Shown: in pieces, positions 33,250-43,645 of the stretch | How the letters are laid out: each line of letters begins with the position of its first letter | Numbering within the stretch: position 1 is the first letter of the stretch | Assembly: GCA_030710605.1 (NCBI GenBank) | Contig: CP092875.1 | Span: 62,834,394 to 62,898,393 of the forward strand | Direction: 5' to 3' | From: Cordylochernes scorpioides | Lineage: Eukaryota > Arthropoda > Arachnida > Pseudoscorpiones > Chernetidae | Length of the DNA stretch: 64,000 bases | The notes under the pieces: generated by a model | The model's database searches: none | Told to the model about the DNA's origin: nothing | Seen by the model: only the letters and a program-made list of their open reading frames with translations | Program-made: the position numbers and the translations under genes

Positions 33250-34250
33250 GTGGATGGTTCTGATGTATAATTGAAAAGATAGGTACATCTTTTGGTACAT
33301 ATATATTTGATAAATTCAACACAAGCTATCTTACATATATACAAGTATACATATATTCGTACCTATGAACCAATTAAGGCCTATATTGTAGTTATATATT
33401 TCATATTTACTATATTTTCATATCTAACATAATTATAGTGTAACAGTAAAAAATGTAGATGGAATCTAAAACTTGCCAGTTTGGCCATTATGTAATACAA
33501 AACAGGATAATAAAGTTTGATTGAGAGTCCGCCAAGACAGGACAAAGGGTCTCCGATTACAGACCGACAAACAGTCGAATAAAAAACAGATCATATCTGC
33601 CTCTCATGTAGATCACACTCTATTGGACCGTCTCCGCGTCTTCGGCGCTGGTCTTTCTCTGAGGTGACATCTAACCTGCCTCGTTCTTTTGTGTTACCCA
33701 TTGACGCCTGAAACCACTGTGGCCCCATGACTGCAACAACCTGCCTATCATATCAATCAGGAGACAGGAAAACATACCATATGTATTATAAGGAGTAATT
33801 CATACTCCTGATAAATACCAAATTCATATTCTCTAGACCTCCATATAAACTATGTAACAATTTCCATACAATAAAAAAGCACCTATGTTAACATTTTCCC
33901 GAAAAATGTAAACACCACCCAATTTATAAAACATATTTTCTAATTCTCTAACTTTACTCTTTCGTAATAACTATACATCGAATTTTGCTAATAGGTCATT
34001 CAATATTTTATTATTAAAAATATTAAAATAGCAATAATAATTCAATTTTAAAGTATATATTTTTTTGTTGATCCTCTTTTTAAATTCAATCTTAAAACTA
34101 TTCTAATTTAAATTGTATACATTTAAATGTTCTTCCAGTTATTTCGTTATATCATCTATATTAATAATTTTTTAGTTTAGTATTTTCGAATATTTTTATT
34201 GAGCATAGAACACTAATAATTATATAAACTTTATTAAATTTGAAAAAAAA
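33250..34250. other. Stretch without a recognised gene
   Basis: 33530-33770 is less AT-rich (CCGTCTCCGCGTCTTCGGCG) but is broken in every frame. The rest is AT-rich with short frames only. Confidence 0.3.
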
Positions 34251-34254
34251 AATT

Positions 34255-34505
34255 AGTACAAAATTGAAATTAAACTGGGATTAGGTGAATAAATTAAGAA
34301 AAAAATACCTCTCTAAAAAATATAATAAATTAAGGAATTTCTCGAACGTGCATCTAAAAGTTTCTGATGGCGCAATGATTAATCAAGAATGGGTATTTGG
34401 CCACTTCTGGAATAATTAAAAAGCAACGAATGGTTGATATTTATTCCGATAGATGGCGCAAGCCATCAGAAACTCTTAGTTGTACGATGGAGAGATGTCT
34501 TTCAT
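34255..34505 (+). repeat. Foldback MITE-like element
   Basis: Starts with a hairpin-like TACAAAATTGAAATTAAACT, then AAGTTTCTGATGGCGC and, mirrored, GGCGCAAGCCATCAGAAACT near 34450. Ends in GATGGAGAGATGTC. An AGATGGCGC block is internal. Confidence 0.6.
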
Positions 34506-35049
34506 TAATTTATTATATTTGTTATTCATGTTATAACAATAGGAATTCTCACTAAGATAGGAATTTAAAGGCTAATAATGGATACAATTATCCTACCAAT
34601 AAAGAGATTATAATGTAACAGACAATAGCCCCAATTAATTCCAAGAGAAATACCAAAGAGGTCATTATAGCAACAAGACAACCCTTATTTAACTTTTGTA
34701 GCAAAAAGTCAAATTGCAACATCCTTATCAATAGAGCTCTTAATTATAAAGGAGCTTGTCTCTAAAATTGATTTTAATTAAAATTCTACAGAGTGTTTTC
34801 CAGGAATAGTTATGTAACGCCTCTGGTTTCATAGATTTTTTCTATTCTTAACTCACTAAAATTTTGTAAAGGTTAACGGAAGTTTTACGATGCTTCAGAT
34901 TATCTATGTTTTATATTTGAAATTCTTCAGAGAGTTAGAAATGTTTATTTGAATATTTTTAATAAATAAATTCTAACATAGCACGTCATCTAAATATATG
35001 AAACAATTTAATTTATAAACATTATATTGACAGCAAATATTTTGAAAAA

Positions 35050-35330
35050 TAGTACAAATATTATATTGTACTGGGATAAGGTGCCTACATTATGAAAAAT
35101 AAAAAGGCATATTCTTATCGTGCAACTGAACGTTTCTGATTGCTTGCGCCATCTATAAAAATAAATATCAACTATTCGTTGATTTTTAAATTATTCCAGA
35201 ATTGGCCAAATATCCATTCTTGATTATTCAAGAAAAACTAAGGTATTTGGCCAATTCTGGAATAATTAAAAATCAACGATTCAGCAGCTCTCACTTGCAA
35301 AATAAGGAGATGCCTTTTTATTTTTCATAC
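35050..35330. repeat. Foldback MITE-like element, clearest copy
   Basis: GTTGATTTTTAAATTATTCC and AGAATTGGCCAAATATCC (35189-35220) face GGTATTTGGCCAATTCTGGA and ATAATTAAAAATCAACG (35242-35279). Outer ends AAAAAGGCATATTCTTATCG and AATAAGGAGATGCCTTTTT are also inverted. About 245 bp. Confidence 0.7.
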
Positions 35331-35394
35331 CAAATATTTTGTTAAATATTTTGCATCAATAATTTTTTCTACAATCTAATGATTTGAAGATGAA

Positions 35395-36590
35395 AATATT
35401 AAGAGGGCTTGGTTCATCAAAGGTTAATTTTCCCAGTTACCATGGCCTACCATTTTCTCTCTCTATGACTATAATTTAGGTCTTCTCTACCTAAATAGCT
35501 TGCACTTGGCTTCTTAGTTAAGAATTTATTTTCCTAATGACGTTTAGATTAAATTTAAGACTATATAAATATGCGGTTATGTTCAAATAATGGTGCCTAA
35601 ACAGTATTAAGTATTTTTGTGCTCATCCATCAAGCCAAAGAGATGTTTTAGAAATGAAATTGGTCTCAATATCAACAAAAGCAAGAGTACAGCATTAATT
35701 GATCATCTAAACACCAAGAAGCAAAATTCAAATCACGTAAGAGAAACAGAATAAATAATTGTAGCGGTAAAGTGCTACCATTATTTGAGTTCACCATCGA
35801 TGATCTAACTCCTTCCAATGATTTTCTGTTTAATAGATAGAATTTGATATTTGAAAATCGAAAAGTAATTAGTGACAATAATGATTCAGTTTATCAAATA
35901 ATACTCTAAATTATTTGCGAATTCTCATAATCTCTAGCCATATTACCGCGCTGGTGATTCTCCACCAATTTATAATTTATCAATTTAAAATCATATTTAT
36001 TCATATTTATATTTATTCTGTATTTATAATCTTTTATAATCTTATATGGACTTTGTAATAAATCAGTTTCAATCTCTCCACCAAACTCTGAAGCGGTGGC
36101 AGAGGCTGTACATAGTGTTTTTCACTTTAAATATGTAAAATAGCATCCAATTATATTTAAATCGTGTTTTATTGGCGAATTATTATATCATGTTTCTCCT
36201 GTAGAAGTGCGTCCGTGCCTGAAAGCTAGAGAATAAACACGTTTTGAAATGATACTTTTCCCTCTCTCTCTCTCTCTGGAGGTCTGATATATTTTACTCA
36301 ATATAGTGTTATGTTTTAAAAATAGAGCAATCCTTAAATAAATCTTTTGCATCTTTTTTGCATGTTTTACCAAGATGTCAATAAATATATGTTAATTATC
36401 AATTGTATATCAATATATCAATATCTTTATTACTTTGTTAGAATTTGTAATATGAAAAAATTGAATATGATATTTCCGATTTCTTCAGATAATTATAATA
36501 CCTAAAAAATCGTATATAATAAATATATAATACATAAGATGTTTTTATTTTACATTTCTTAACTTTATCTACTGAACGCGTTTATCATTT
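35395..36590. other. Gene-poor stretch
   Basis: Contains a diverged minus-strand fragment of the 1638 family (35400-35450) and the hairpin noted at 36198. No gene supported. Confidence 0.3.
36198..36236 (+). repeat. Penelope-like terminal hairpin
   Basis: CTGTAGAAGTGCGTCCGTGC is followed by CTGAAAGCTAGAGAATAAAC. The stem (GC with GC and flanking pairs) differs from the 881 copy, but the order CTGTAGA, stem, GAAAGC is kept. Confidence 0.4.
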
Positions 36591-36596
36591 GATAAA

Positions 36597-36897
36597 AGGG
36601 GGGTCGGTGGTAGGGTGGTCTAAACCGTTTGTTTTCGACCGCTACGACCCTAGTTTGATTCCCTCATTGTGCATTTTTTATTATATAAAAATATGCCCCA
36701 ATGGCCCCCCTTTCTTGCAAGAGTCAACCTCACCAGGGAATGCAAGTAACCAAACGAGCAAGTACATTTGTAAGTACAAAGTCTAACTGCTTTTCATATG
36801 TGTATACATGTGGTGCACTTACAGTAAAAGCAGCCACCTACTTCTACCAGCTATGATTATCATGGCCTGTACCCTGTGTACTAGGGGTAAGCAAAAA
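36597..36897 (+). mobile_element. tRNA-derived SINE, near full length
   Basis: GGGGGTCGGTGGTAGGGTGG, decayed box B (TAGTTTGATTCCCTCATTG), AACCTCACCAGGGAATGCAA, and tail GGCCTGTACCCTGTGTACTA ending in AAAAAATAATAA. Confidence 0.75.
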
Positions 36898-37529
36898 ATA
36901 ATAATTTGAAGACTCATCCTAGAAAGCCGAAATTCAAAAGAGCAAGAAAGCATTAATAATATCTACCTGCCATGGATTCCATTAAGGAATTTGTAAGAAT
37001 TTGAATTCCGTCCCACATCACAAGACGTATGTATCAGAGAACATTACCAGACGAATAGAAACTACTGCTGATATGTAAATATTTAAATTTCAATTTTAGT
37101 TTCAACCGTCATTGTAACTATATTGTTCCCCTTGTGAGCCTATACCCATGGAAGTAAACAGAGAAAATTATTTTTTCAACGAACCTGACAAAGAATTTTC
37201 TTTTCACTTTATTATTACAATGTTTTAGTGACCCAAAGTCTCATCCATTTAAAGTAGAATACTGATTTATCCATTATTTTAATATATCAACCAGGAAATT
37301 AGGAATTGATGCAATATTTAATGTCATTTGTTCAATTCTATTAAAACAATTGTTCCAATTTGTAAAATGTATATTCTTCCAGGAATCATATACGTTATAT
37401 ACATTATATATATTTGTAAATTATCTTTATATATATATTTAACGAACACAAAATAAATGTTGTATCAGTAGTAAACCACCCTAGCAAACAAACAAATAGC
37501 TTTGTTTTAATAAATCTATTGAGAATAAG

Positions 37530-38280
37530 ATGATAGGAATGTTAGGTTGAAAATATCAGGTTTCCAGATATAAGTTTCTCTTAAACATTTATATTTACAA
37601 ATTGTGTGCGAAATGTAATATTTGTAAAAGTTGTTGCATCCCTAGAAAGGATTGTTAATAATCAGTAATGTTTGGACATTTTGTCAAATCAAAATGGTCA
37701 ACAGTTAAACAGAATAAATATGACTTTCTACTCTGAATATTTGAAGATATTAGAATAGGTTTCATCCGCCAAGTAATTCTATCTAATGTAAACCCTCACA
37801 TAGGAACTTTCTTGACGAAGGTAAATCAGTCACATCACACGTAAAATTCCATAAATACTCTAAATAATATTTGTAAATTATATTAAAGTTCTCAACTTTT
37901 TTTTAATATTGATAAAAGGGATTATTTCATTGAATGATATGAATTTCATGACTATATCATGTTTTTTTCCTGTGGTGAATACCAACATGAAGCTTTATTA
38001 TGATCTTAGAGATTTGTTCGATTCATATTGGTCAGTGAATTGATTTTTGAAGTTTGTCTCTGGTTTTTAATAAAGATTTGTACTGAATTATATAGTTTTA
38101 GTTGTTCTGAAACATGTCCAGATGTTCAGTGTAAAAAGTTATATTCTGTTTAACTATTGGCCATTTTCATTCGACAAAATGGGCGAACATTCCTGATTAT
38201 CAACAATCCTTTGAATATCTTCTTCTAGGCACACAACAACCATTCATTTCACAAATATGAATTTTTTGTTTAATATATTT
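37530..38280. repeat. Element with about 130-bp degenerate inverted arms
   Basis: GGATTGTTAATAATCAGTAA, GACATTTTGTCAAATCAAAA and GTTAAACAGAATAAATATGA (about 37645-37725) are mirrored by TCTGTTTAACTATTGGCC, TTCGACAAAATGGGC and GATTATCAACAATCCT (38146-38210). No open frame lies in the 400-bp interior. A non-autonomous DNA transposon is the likely explanation. Confidence 0.5.
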
Positions 38281-38599
38281 AAAACATATCTATATTGTAA
38301 GCCTTTTTGGAGATTTTTCTAGACATGCTATTAAAAATAAATAAAATATACCAAATTGTTTTAATAAATGATTTTTAAAAGTTTAATATGAATATTTTAT
38401 TTATTTATTTATAAAAATGTATATTTGAAAATATCTAGGAAAACGGCTGAGTTTAATCTGGGAAGAGATAGATTTTCAAGGCCATATTAAGCAATGATTA
38501 ACTTTACTTGAGAGAAATCTTAAATGTATTATTTTTATAGCTTTATTAAAAAAATATGAAAAGGAAAACAAAATTCATTTAAAAACATTTTTATCTTTA

Positions 38600-39335
38600 G
38601 ACATTGCTTGGAGCCGCCACCGGCTACGGTTGGCTGTTTCACGGTAGGGGGTATCTAAAGCCGCCTGCTCCTGATGTCTGGATTTTTCCAACAGGTTTCT
38701 GCGGTCGTCAGATCTTAGGCTCCTGAGTGCTAGCTATAAGCGACTGTCAGAGATTTCTCTGATGGTAACCCTGACCTAATGCAATCAAAGCGTGCTGCGT
38801 TCTTGGACATGTGGCACCTAGAGGCCTTCTATCTGAGATCATTGCATGTAAACACCAGCGACATCTATTATGCGGATCACGAGGCGGGGTCCATGGTCCT
38901 GTAGGGATCAGCGATTCCGTTTACTCTCTTCACCAAACAGAGTGCCCGTTACTCACTGAACTCGGCACAGCTACAGGCATATACAGTTAGAGAGCTTGTG
39001 GCGCGCTACCTAATCTTGACCGTCCTGCTTCTATACGTGCCACTGTGTGGGTCAAGGAACTGAAGTTGACGAACTGTGTGAACTCTTCTCCGGGAGGTAT
39101 TCCCCTCGTGCAAGGTACCGCTGGTTCTGCATGCCTGGGTCTTTGGCGATGGCCTCCATTCCTAAGTATTGAAGAGCAAATGTATGTCGAAGGCGACCAT
39201 TTACAAGTACCATTTTGTTTTTGAGTTGGGTAATGTCAGCCATCACATCGACCTGCCCTAGCTGTGGAAAAGAACTCTGGTGTCCCATTATTGGCGGACT
39301 CTTTCTCACGGTGGAAGATACCGATGTAGACACTA
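38600..39335. pseudogene. GC-rich island with decayed coding sequence
   Basis: Composition near 50% GC contrasts sharply with the flanks. On the plus strand 38740-39060 is one frame with a single TAG (38902). It reads FSDGNPDLMQSKRAAF, DMWHLEAFYLRSLHVN and IYYADHEAGSM, and after the stop AIPFTLFTKQSARYSL and YTVRELVARYLI. Further on, plus-strand 39245-39300 encodes TCPSCGKELWCPIIGGLF, a zinc-ribbon-like cysteine pattern. The minus strand is also open at 39052-39333 (MADITQLKNKMVLVNGRL). I recognise none of these. Frames change along the island, so it looks like a decayed copy of a foreign or element-derived gene. Confidence 0.35.
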
Positions 39336-39531
39336 TATGTATGAATATATATATATGGATTATTTATTATTTATCAATTAAATATTTCAATCTTCATCAA
39401 TTATTCTTCAAGAATACTTAGCAATATTCAAGATTAGGATTATCCCAAGCTGTGTTTGAGGTTACCCAGTGCTGGTGCAATGCACTACCTTCTGGAGTGT
39501 CCTCGGATGGAAGGAATAGCTCCACAGCAGT

Positions 39532-40390
39532 CCAATATGCTGTTGTTGTTGTCGTGTCCAATGAAGAGCCTCAGATGTCTCCATGCATCTCTATCACAGC
39601 AGTCGCAATGTCCACTATCTTGGGTATGAATACTGTATTGTTGTTGTTGTCGTGTCCAATGAAGAGCCTCAGATGTCTCCATGCATCTCTATCACAGCAG
39701 TCGCAATGTCCACTATCTTGGGTATGAATACTGTATTGTTGTTGTTTTGTCGTGTCTAATGAAGAGCTTCAGATGTCTCCATGCATCTCTATCACAGCAG
39801 TCGCAATGCCCACTATCTTGGGTAGGAATACTGTATTGTTGTTGTTGTCGTGTCCAATGAAGAGCCTCAGATGTCTCCATGCATCTCTATCACAGCAGTC
39901 GCAATGTCCACTATCTTGGGTGTGAATACTGTATTGTTGTTGTTGTCGTGTCCAATGAAGAGCCTCAGATGTCTCCATGCATCTCTATCACAGCAGTCGC
40001 AATGTCCACTATCTTGGGTAGGAATACTGTATTGTTGTTGTTGTCGTGTCCAATGAAGAGCCTCAGATGTGTCCATGCATCTCTATCACAGCAGTCGCAA
40101 TGTCCACTATCTTGAGTGTGAATACTGTATTGTTGTTGTTGTCGTGTCCAATGAAGGGCCTCAGATGTCTCCATGCATCTCTATCACAGCAGTCGCAATG
40201 TCCACTATCTTGGGTGTGAATACTGTATTGTTGTTGTTGTCGTGTCCAATGAAGAGCCTCAGATGTCCCCATGCATCTCTATCACAGCAGTCGCAATGTC
40301 CACTATCTTGGGTATGAATACTGTATTGTTGTTGTTGTCGTGTCCAATGAAGAGCCTCATATGTTTCAATGCTTCTCTATCACAGCATTC
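39532..40390 (-). repeat. 98-bp satellite made from a LINE 3' end, nine copies
   Basis: Unit starts (CGTGTCCAATGAAGAGCCTC) fall at 39553, 39651, 39751, 39849, 39947, 40045, 40143, 40241 and 40339, giving a period of 98 with one 100. On the minus strand each unit encodes KIVDIATAVIEMHGDI and a stop, then CTTCATTGGACACGAC and an (AAC)n tail. The same end closes the LINE fragments at 49321 and 55228. So a LINE tail was amplified in tandem. The long frames on both strands are artefacts of the repeat. Confidence 0.85.
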
Positions 40391-40796
40391 CATAATGCTC
40401 GAGGAGCAATAAGAATAAAGATATACAAAAACAACATAGCTCATATAGTTGAGAGATATATAACCTCTATACCACCATTCTATAGATCCCAGGGAATAGA
40501 ACAGGTTTTGCCGACATAAAATTGTTGTTTCCAGCAGCCGGCACAAAACTTTTAGTAAATATGTAAATAAGTGAGGAAGGGTTTTCTTCTTCACATCTCG
40601 AGTCGGATATTTCTTTCTTGAATTATTCTATGTCTGTAATATATAACTTATATAACTTTTTCTTTTCAAGATGGCCACGACTGAACCACAAAAGATATAT
40701 ATATATAAATGGAAATCCCATCAAAATAGTATTAGGTAAATGTGACTTAACATTTAATTTTATATATATACATGTGTTAGATTAAAATATAATTTT

Positions 40797-40990
40797 ATTT
40801 AAAATTATATTCCATAGATACAAATACCGTGTTAAATCGACCGCCAGAGGTCACGCTTCCCCTATAAAAACTCATTGTTGTTGTTTCCCGATGGCCGGCT
40901 CAAATCTTTTGTACATTATGTAAATATGTTTTTATTTTTTAGATTCTTACGCCTTAAGCCAGGTAGTACTTCTATCAAATTATGTTTTTT
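40797..40990 (-). repeat. Left arm of a 1.2-kb inverted-repeat structure
   Basis: Complementary to 41815-41995: ATTCCATAGATACAAATACC, GTGTTAAATCGACCGCCAGA, ATGGCCGGCTCAAATC and AGATTCTTACGCCTTAAG are all mirrored. The interior (40990-41815) is AT-rich and non-coding. Confidence 0.7.
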
Positions 40991-41732
40991 TATATATTCC
41001 TTTAGCTCAATTAAAGCAATTACTGTTCAAAACCATTTTTAGTATTATACTTTCAGGATTTTAACCAAGACTGTATTACAATAGCATAATCCTCAAGATA
41101 AATGATATCAAAAGAAATCTCCTTTTTATTTATAACATATATATACCCAATTAATAAGACTACTACGTATTAATATTGCATGTCTGTGTATGTGTACCTG
41201 TGTGGAAAAAAAAGAAAATATATATATTAGAAGGTGACATTAAAAATATCATTATATATATAATAATTTAAATCAACGTTAAGTTGAATTTTATTCCACT
41301 AAATGGCGCTATGCCATATAAAAATACTAATATGAGCGGTTGTCTTTTACCTCAATCTACAAAACCTGGTGTAGAGGCTTTATAACCAGATATTAAGTTA
41401 TTTTACTGAAGTGATAATCAAAATATATATGTTCTTTATCTGAAAATAGAGCAATCCATAATATATACATATATTTTTAAAATATGGCTTATTTTGGATT
41501 GTGATAAGTTTATTTATTGATCCAATATTTTATTTATAATCTTTTATTTGTTTAATTAATTCGAAATCTCTTAATTATAAATATTTATTTATATATATTA
41601 CATTGTTTTTCTTTTGATTATATTTACTTTGTTTAAAATGTATATATTAGATGGTTTATCGTCCAATAAGCTTGCAAGACGTCCGTGGCTCACCTGAAGC
41701 ACGCGACCTGCTGCGTGCTTCATATAAAAAAA

Positions 41733-41772
41733 CCTCGTAAAAGATGGACGATTGGTCCATCGAAATATTGAT
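41733..41772 (+). repeat. Hairpin-GAAATATTG motif, perfect 7-bp stem
   Basis: CTCGTAAAA is followed by GATGGAC, loop GATTG, GTCCATC and GAAATATTGATTAATAAAT. Just upstream GAAGCACGC pairs with GCGTGCTTC (41695-41720). It fits the layout of the termini at 2581, 16692, 43461 and 54194(-). Confidence 0.45.
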
Positions 41773-41814
41773 TAATAAATAATCTTATTACAATCCTATG
41801 ACATAATTTGATAA

Positions 41815-41995
41815 AAGTAATGCCTGACTTAAGGCGTAAGAATCTAAAAAATAAAATATTATTTACATAATGTACAAAAGATTTGAGCCGGCCATCGGGA
41901 AACAACAACAATGAGGTTTTATAGGGGAAGCGTGACCTCTGGCGGTCGATTTAACACGGTATTTGTATCTATGGAATATAATTTTAAAAATATAT
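41815..41995 (+). repeat. Right arm of the 1.2-kb inverted-repeat structure
   Basis: See 40797-40990. It contains TTTGAGCCGGCCATCGGGAA, AACAACAACAATGAGG and GACCTCTGGCGGTCG. Confidence 0.7.
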
Positions 41996-42317
41996 TTGTT
42001 CTTATGCATACTTTTAAAGGGAGAAATGCCTCGTTTGATGTGTGTGGGGATGTGTGTATAACCTGGCTTCGCCCGTGTTCTGAGCGTGTGAATGCTCGCC
42101 GATAGAATATTGTTTATGCAGATCAAACACATCATTAAGTATTATACTCATCATTTATGATTTTAAAATAAGTAAATTAAACCAGTACTTGGTTATTTTG
42201 AATATGCCAAGGTTGAAAATATGACAAAAACTATTTGCATACTTATCTATTTATCCTGTTAAAATTCTACCATATTGGTCAAATATTGTATAAAGGTATA
42301 AGGAACCAATAGTTAAA

Positions 42318-42466
42318 AATATAGATGGAAATTTTCCCGTGAGGATATTAATTTAAAGAGACAAAGGTCGCCTCTCCCGTCAAAATAGACGTCAAAATTT
42401 TGACGGGAGAGGCGACCTTTGTCTCTTTAGATCAATATCCTCACGGGAAAATTTACATCTATATTA
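42318..42466. repeat. Foldback next to the hammerhead unit
   Basis: AATATAGATGG, TTTTCCCGTGAGGATATTAA and AAGGTCGCCTCTCCCGTCAA on the left are mirrored by TTGACGGGAGAGGCGACCTT and CAATATCCTCACGGGAAAA on the right, arms of about 67 bp around AGACGTCA. Confidence 0.8.
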
Positions 42467-42739
42467 TAGCCATAGATTTGTCCCAGCCACTTTGCCAGCT
42501 AAACACCTATTTGGCAGATTGTCAAGATTGTGGATCTCATGGAATAAAGTCCGCCCTAGACTGATGAGGGCCATTAGCCCGAAACCATGGTCTCTAGGTG
42601 GACGCTTTACAGTTTGCCAAACCTGGTGTTGTGGCTTTGTCACCGACCCGAGGTCGCTAGTTTGCGGCGACGGTCGAATAGATGGCGTCTAGTTTTGACG
42701 TCTATTTTGACGGGAGAGGCGACCTTTGTCTCTTTAGAT
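42401..42739 (+). repeat. Retrozyme-like 307-bp unit with direct-repeat ends
   Basis: TGACGGGAGAGGCGACCTTT and GTCTCTTTAGAT occur at 42401-42432 and again at 42708-42739, a 307-bp period. Between lie the GCCACTTTGCCAGC block, the hammerhead and GCGACGGTCGAATAGATGGC. Units repeated head to tail and carrying a type I hammerhead are a hallmark of retrozymes and Penelope-like terminal repeats (established knowledge). Only one full unit is present. No protein is encoded. Confidence 0.6.
42549..42603 (+). ncRNA. Hammerhead ribozyme, type I, all core nucleotides present
   Basis: Stem I 5' strand GTCC-GC-CCTAGA (42549-42560); core CTGATGA (42561-42567); stem II GGGC/GCCC with loop CATTA (42568-42580); core GAA and A15.1 (42581-42584). 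Stem III is minimal (AC, loop CATG, GT). The cleavage site follows C42592 in a GTC triplet. Stem I 3' strand is TCTAGG-T-GGAC (42593-42603). Stem I pairs perfectly as 6 bp, a small internal loop and 4 bp. The short stem III and open stem I match hammerheads described in Penelope-like elements and animal retrozymes. Predicted activity is self-cleavage of the plus-strand transcript. It is not a protein-coding region; overlapping short frames are chance. Confidence 0.85.
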
Positions 42740-42782
42740 AAAAATATATATTATTTGAATTTTTATATGAAGATAATTCAAT

Positions 42783-43190
42783 TAAAAAGGTATATATTGA
42801 ATCAAAATACGTATAATTTATATACCAATATTCAGTTTGCTTAACACCAACCTTTTTCAAGGTATTGTCGCGGAGATAAATAAAGCAAGGGCAAATCTGG
42901 AAATAATTAATTTATTATAAAGGGTAATTACCTTCTAGTTCTCCAATAAAATTATTTACAAGAGGTATTTATAGGGAGAGAGATAATATATCCCAAGGTA
43001 AAGATAATCATAATAAGCGTGGCCAGCAACCGAGGCGTCCCGTTTTCCTTATTTGCAGATAAGATTCCGAGAACCCCTCACACCTGTGGTCCCCCCCGGA
43101 GTCCAGGGATGATTGACAGGTGTCCCATCTGGATGGAGCTTCTTGACAGTATTATAACATAGAGAGAATTATAAAGGGAATATTAATTGT
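42783..43190 (+). repeat. Foldback-family terminus split by a solo LTR
   Basis: AAAAAGGTATATATTGAATC to CCAACCTTTTTCAAGGTAT is one terminus of the 2495 family. Its continuation (TATTATAACAT, compare TATTACATA at 19546) resumes after 43148. Confidence 0.55.
42866..43148 (-). mobile_element. Solo LTR, 283 bp, 4-bp target duplication
   Basis: The ends are TGTC and GACA. GTAT flanks both sides (42862-42865 and 43149-43152). On the minus strand a TATA box (CCCTATAAATACC) lies near 42975, followed by AATAAATTAATT and CTTTATTTATCTCC towards the end. TG..CA ends, a TATA box, a poly-A signal and a 4-bp duplication all fit a Gypsy-type solo LTR. It is inserted in the terminus described above, so it is the younger element. 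Confidence 0.7.
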
Positions 43191-43451
43191 TGCTTTTAAA
43201 CAAATATATTTTCTTGATTTGGAACACAATTGTTCTCTCTTTTATTTCATCTCATTTGAAAATGAAACTAAAGGTTAAATACTTAAATCAAATTATAAGT
43301 AAAATTTTGATAAAAACTTACAAATAACATTGGTATTTATTATAATTGAAATATGTCTTTGGATTTTTCATTCTCATGACCGATTTTGCTCTCTGAATAT
43401 ATAAATATAAAATATAATCATTTTAAGTATAGTATATAACACAAGTATTCT

Positions 43452-43490
43452 CGATAAAGAGAGGCGAGTTGCTCCTCGAAATATTGGAAC
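43452..43490 (+). repeat. Hairpin-GAAATATTGG motif
   Basis: CTCGATAAAGA, then GAGG/CCTC (43461-43477) and GAAATATTGG, followed by AAATCCAATATATACATCTT. The stem sequence differs from that at 2581. Confidence 0.45.
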
Positions 43491-43545
43491 AATAATATTT
43501 TTATAAATCCAATATATACATCTTTTCTGAGCATATAATAAATTT

Positions 43546-43645
43546 NNNNNNNNNNNNNNNNNNNNNNNNNNNNNNNNNNNNNNNNNNNNNNNNNNNNNNN
43601 NNNNNNNNNNNNNNNNNNNNNNNNNNNNNNNNNNNNNNNNNNNNN
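43546..43645. other. Assembly gap, 100 N
   Basis: Exactly 100 undetermined bases, the usual placeholder for a gap of unknown size. The frames running through it are meaningless. Confidence 0.99.

Noticed and set aside
39452-40519. Many overlapping frames of 65-111 codons on both strands
   Set aside because: They arise from a 98-bp satellite whose unit happens to lack stops; the only real coding ancestry is the short LINE end on the minus strand.
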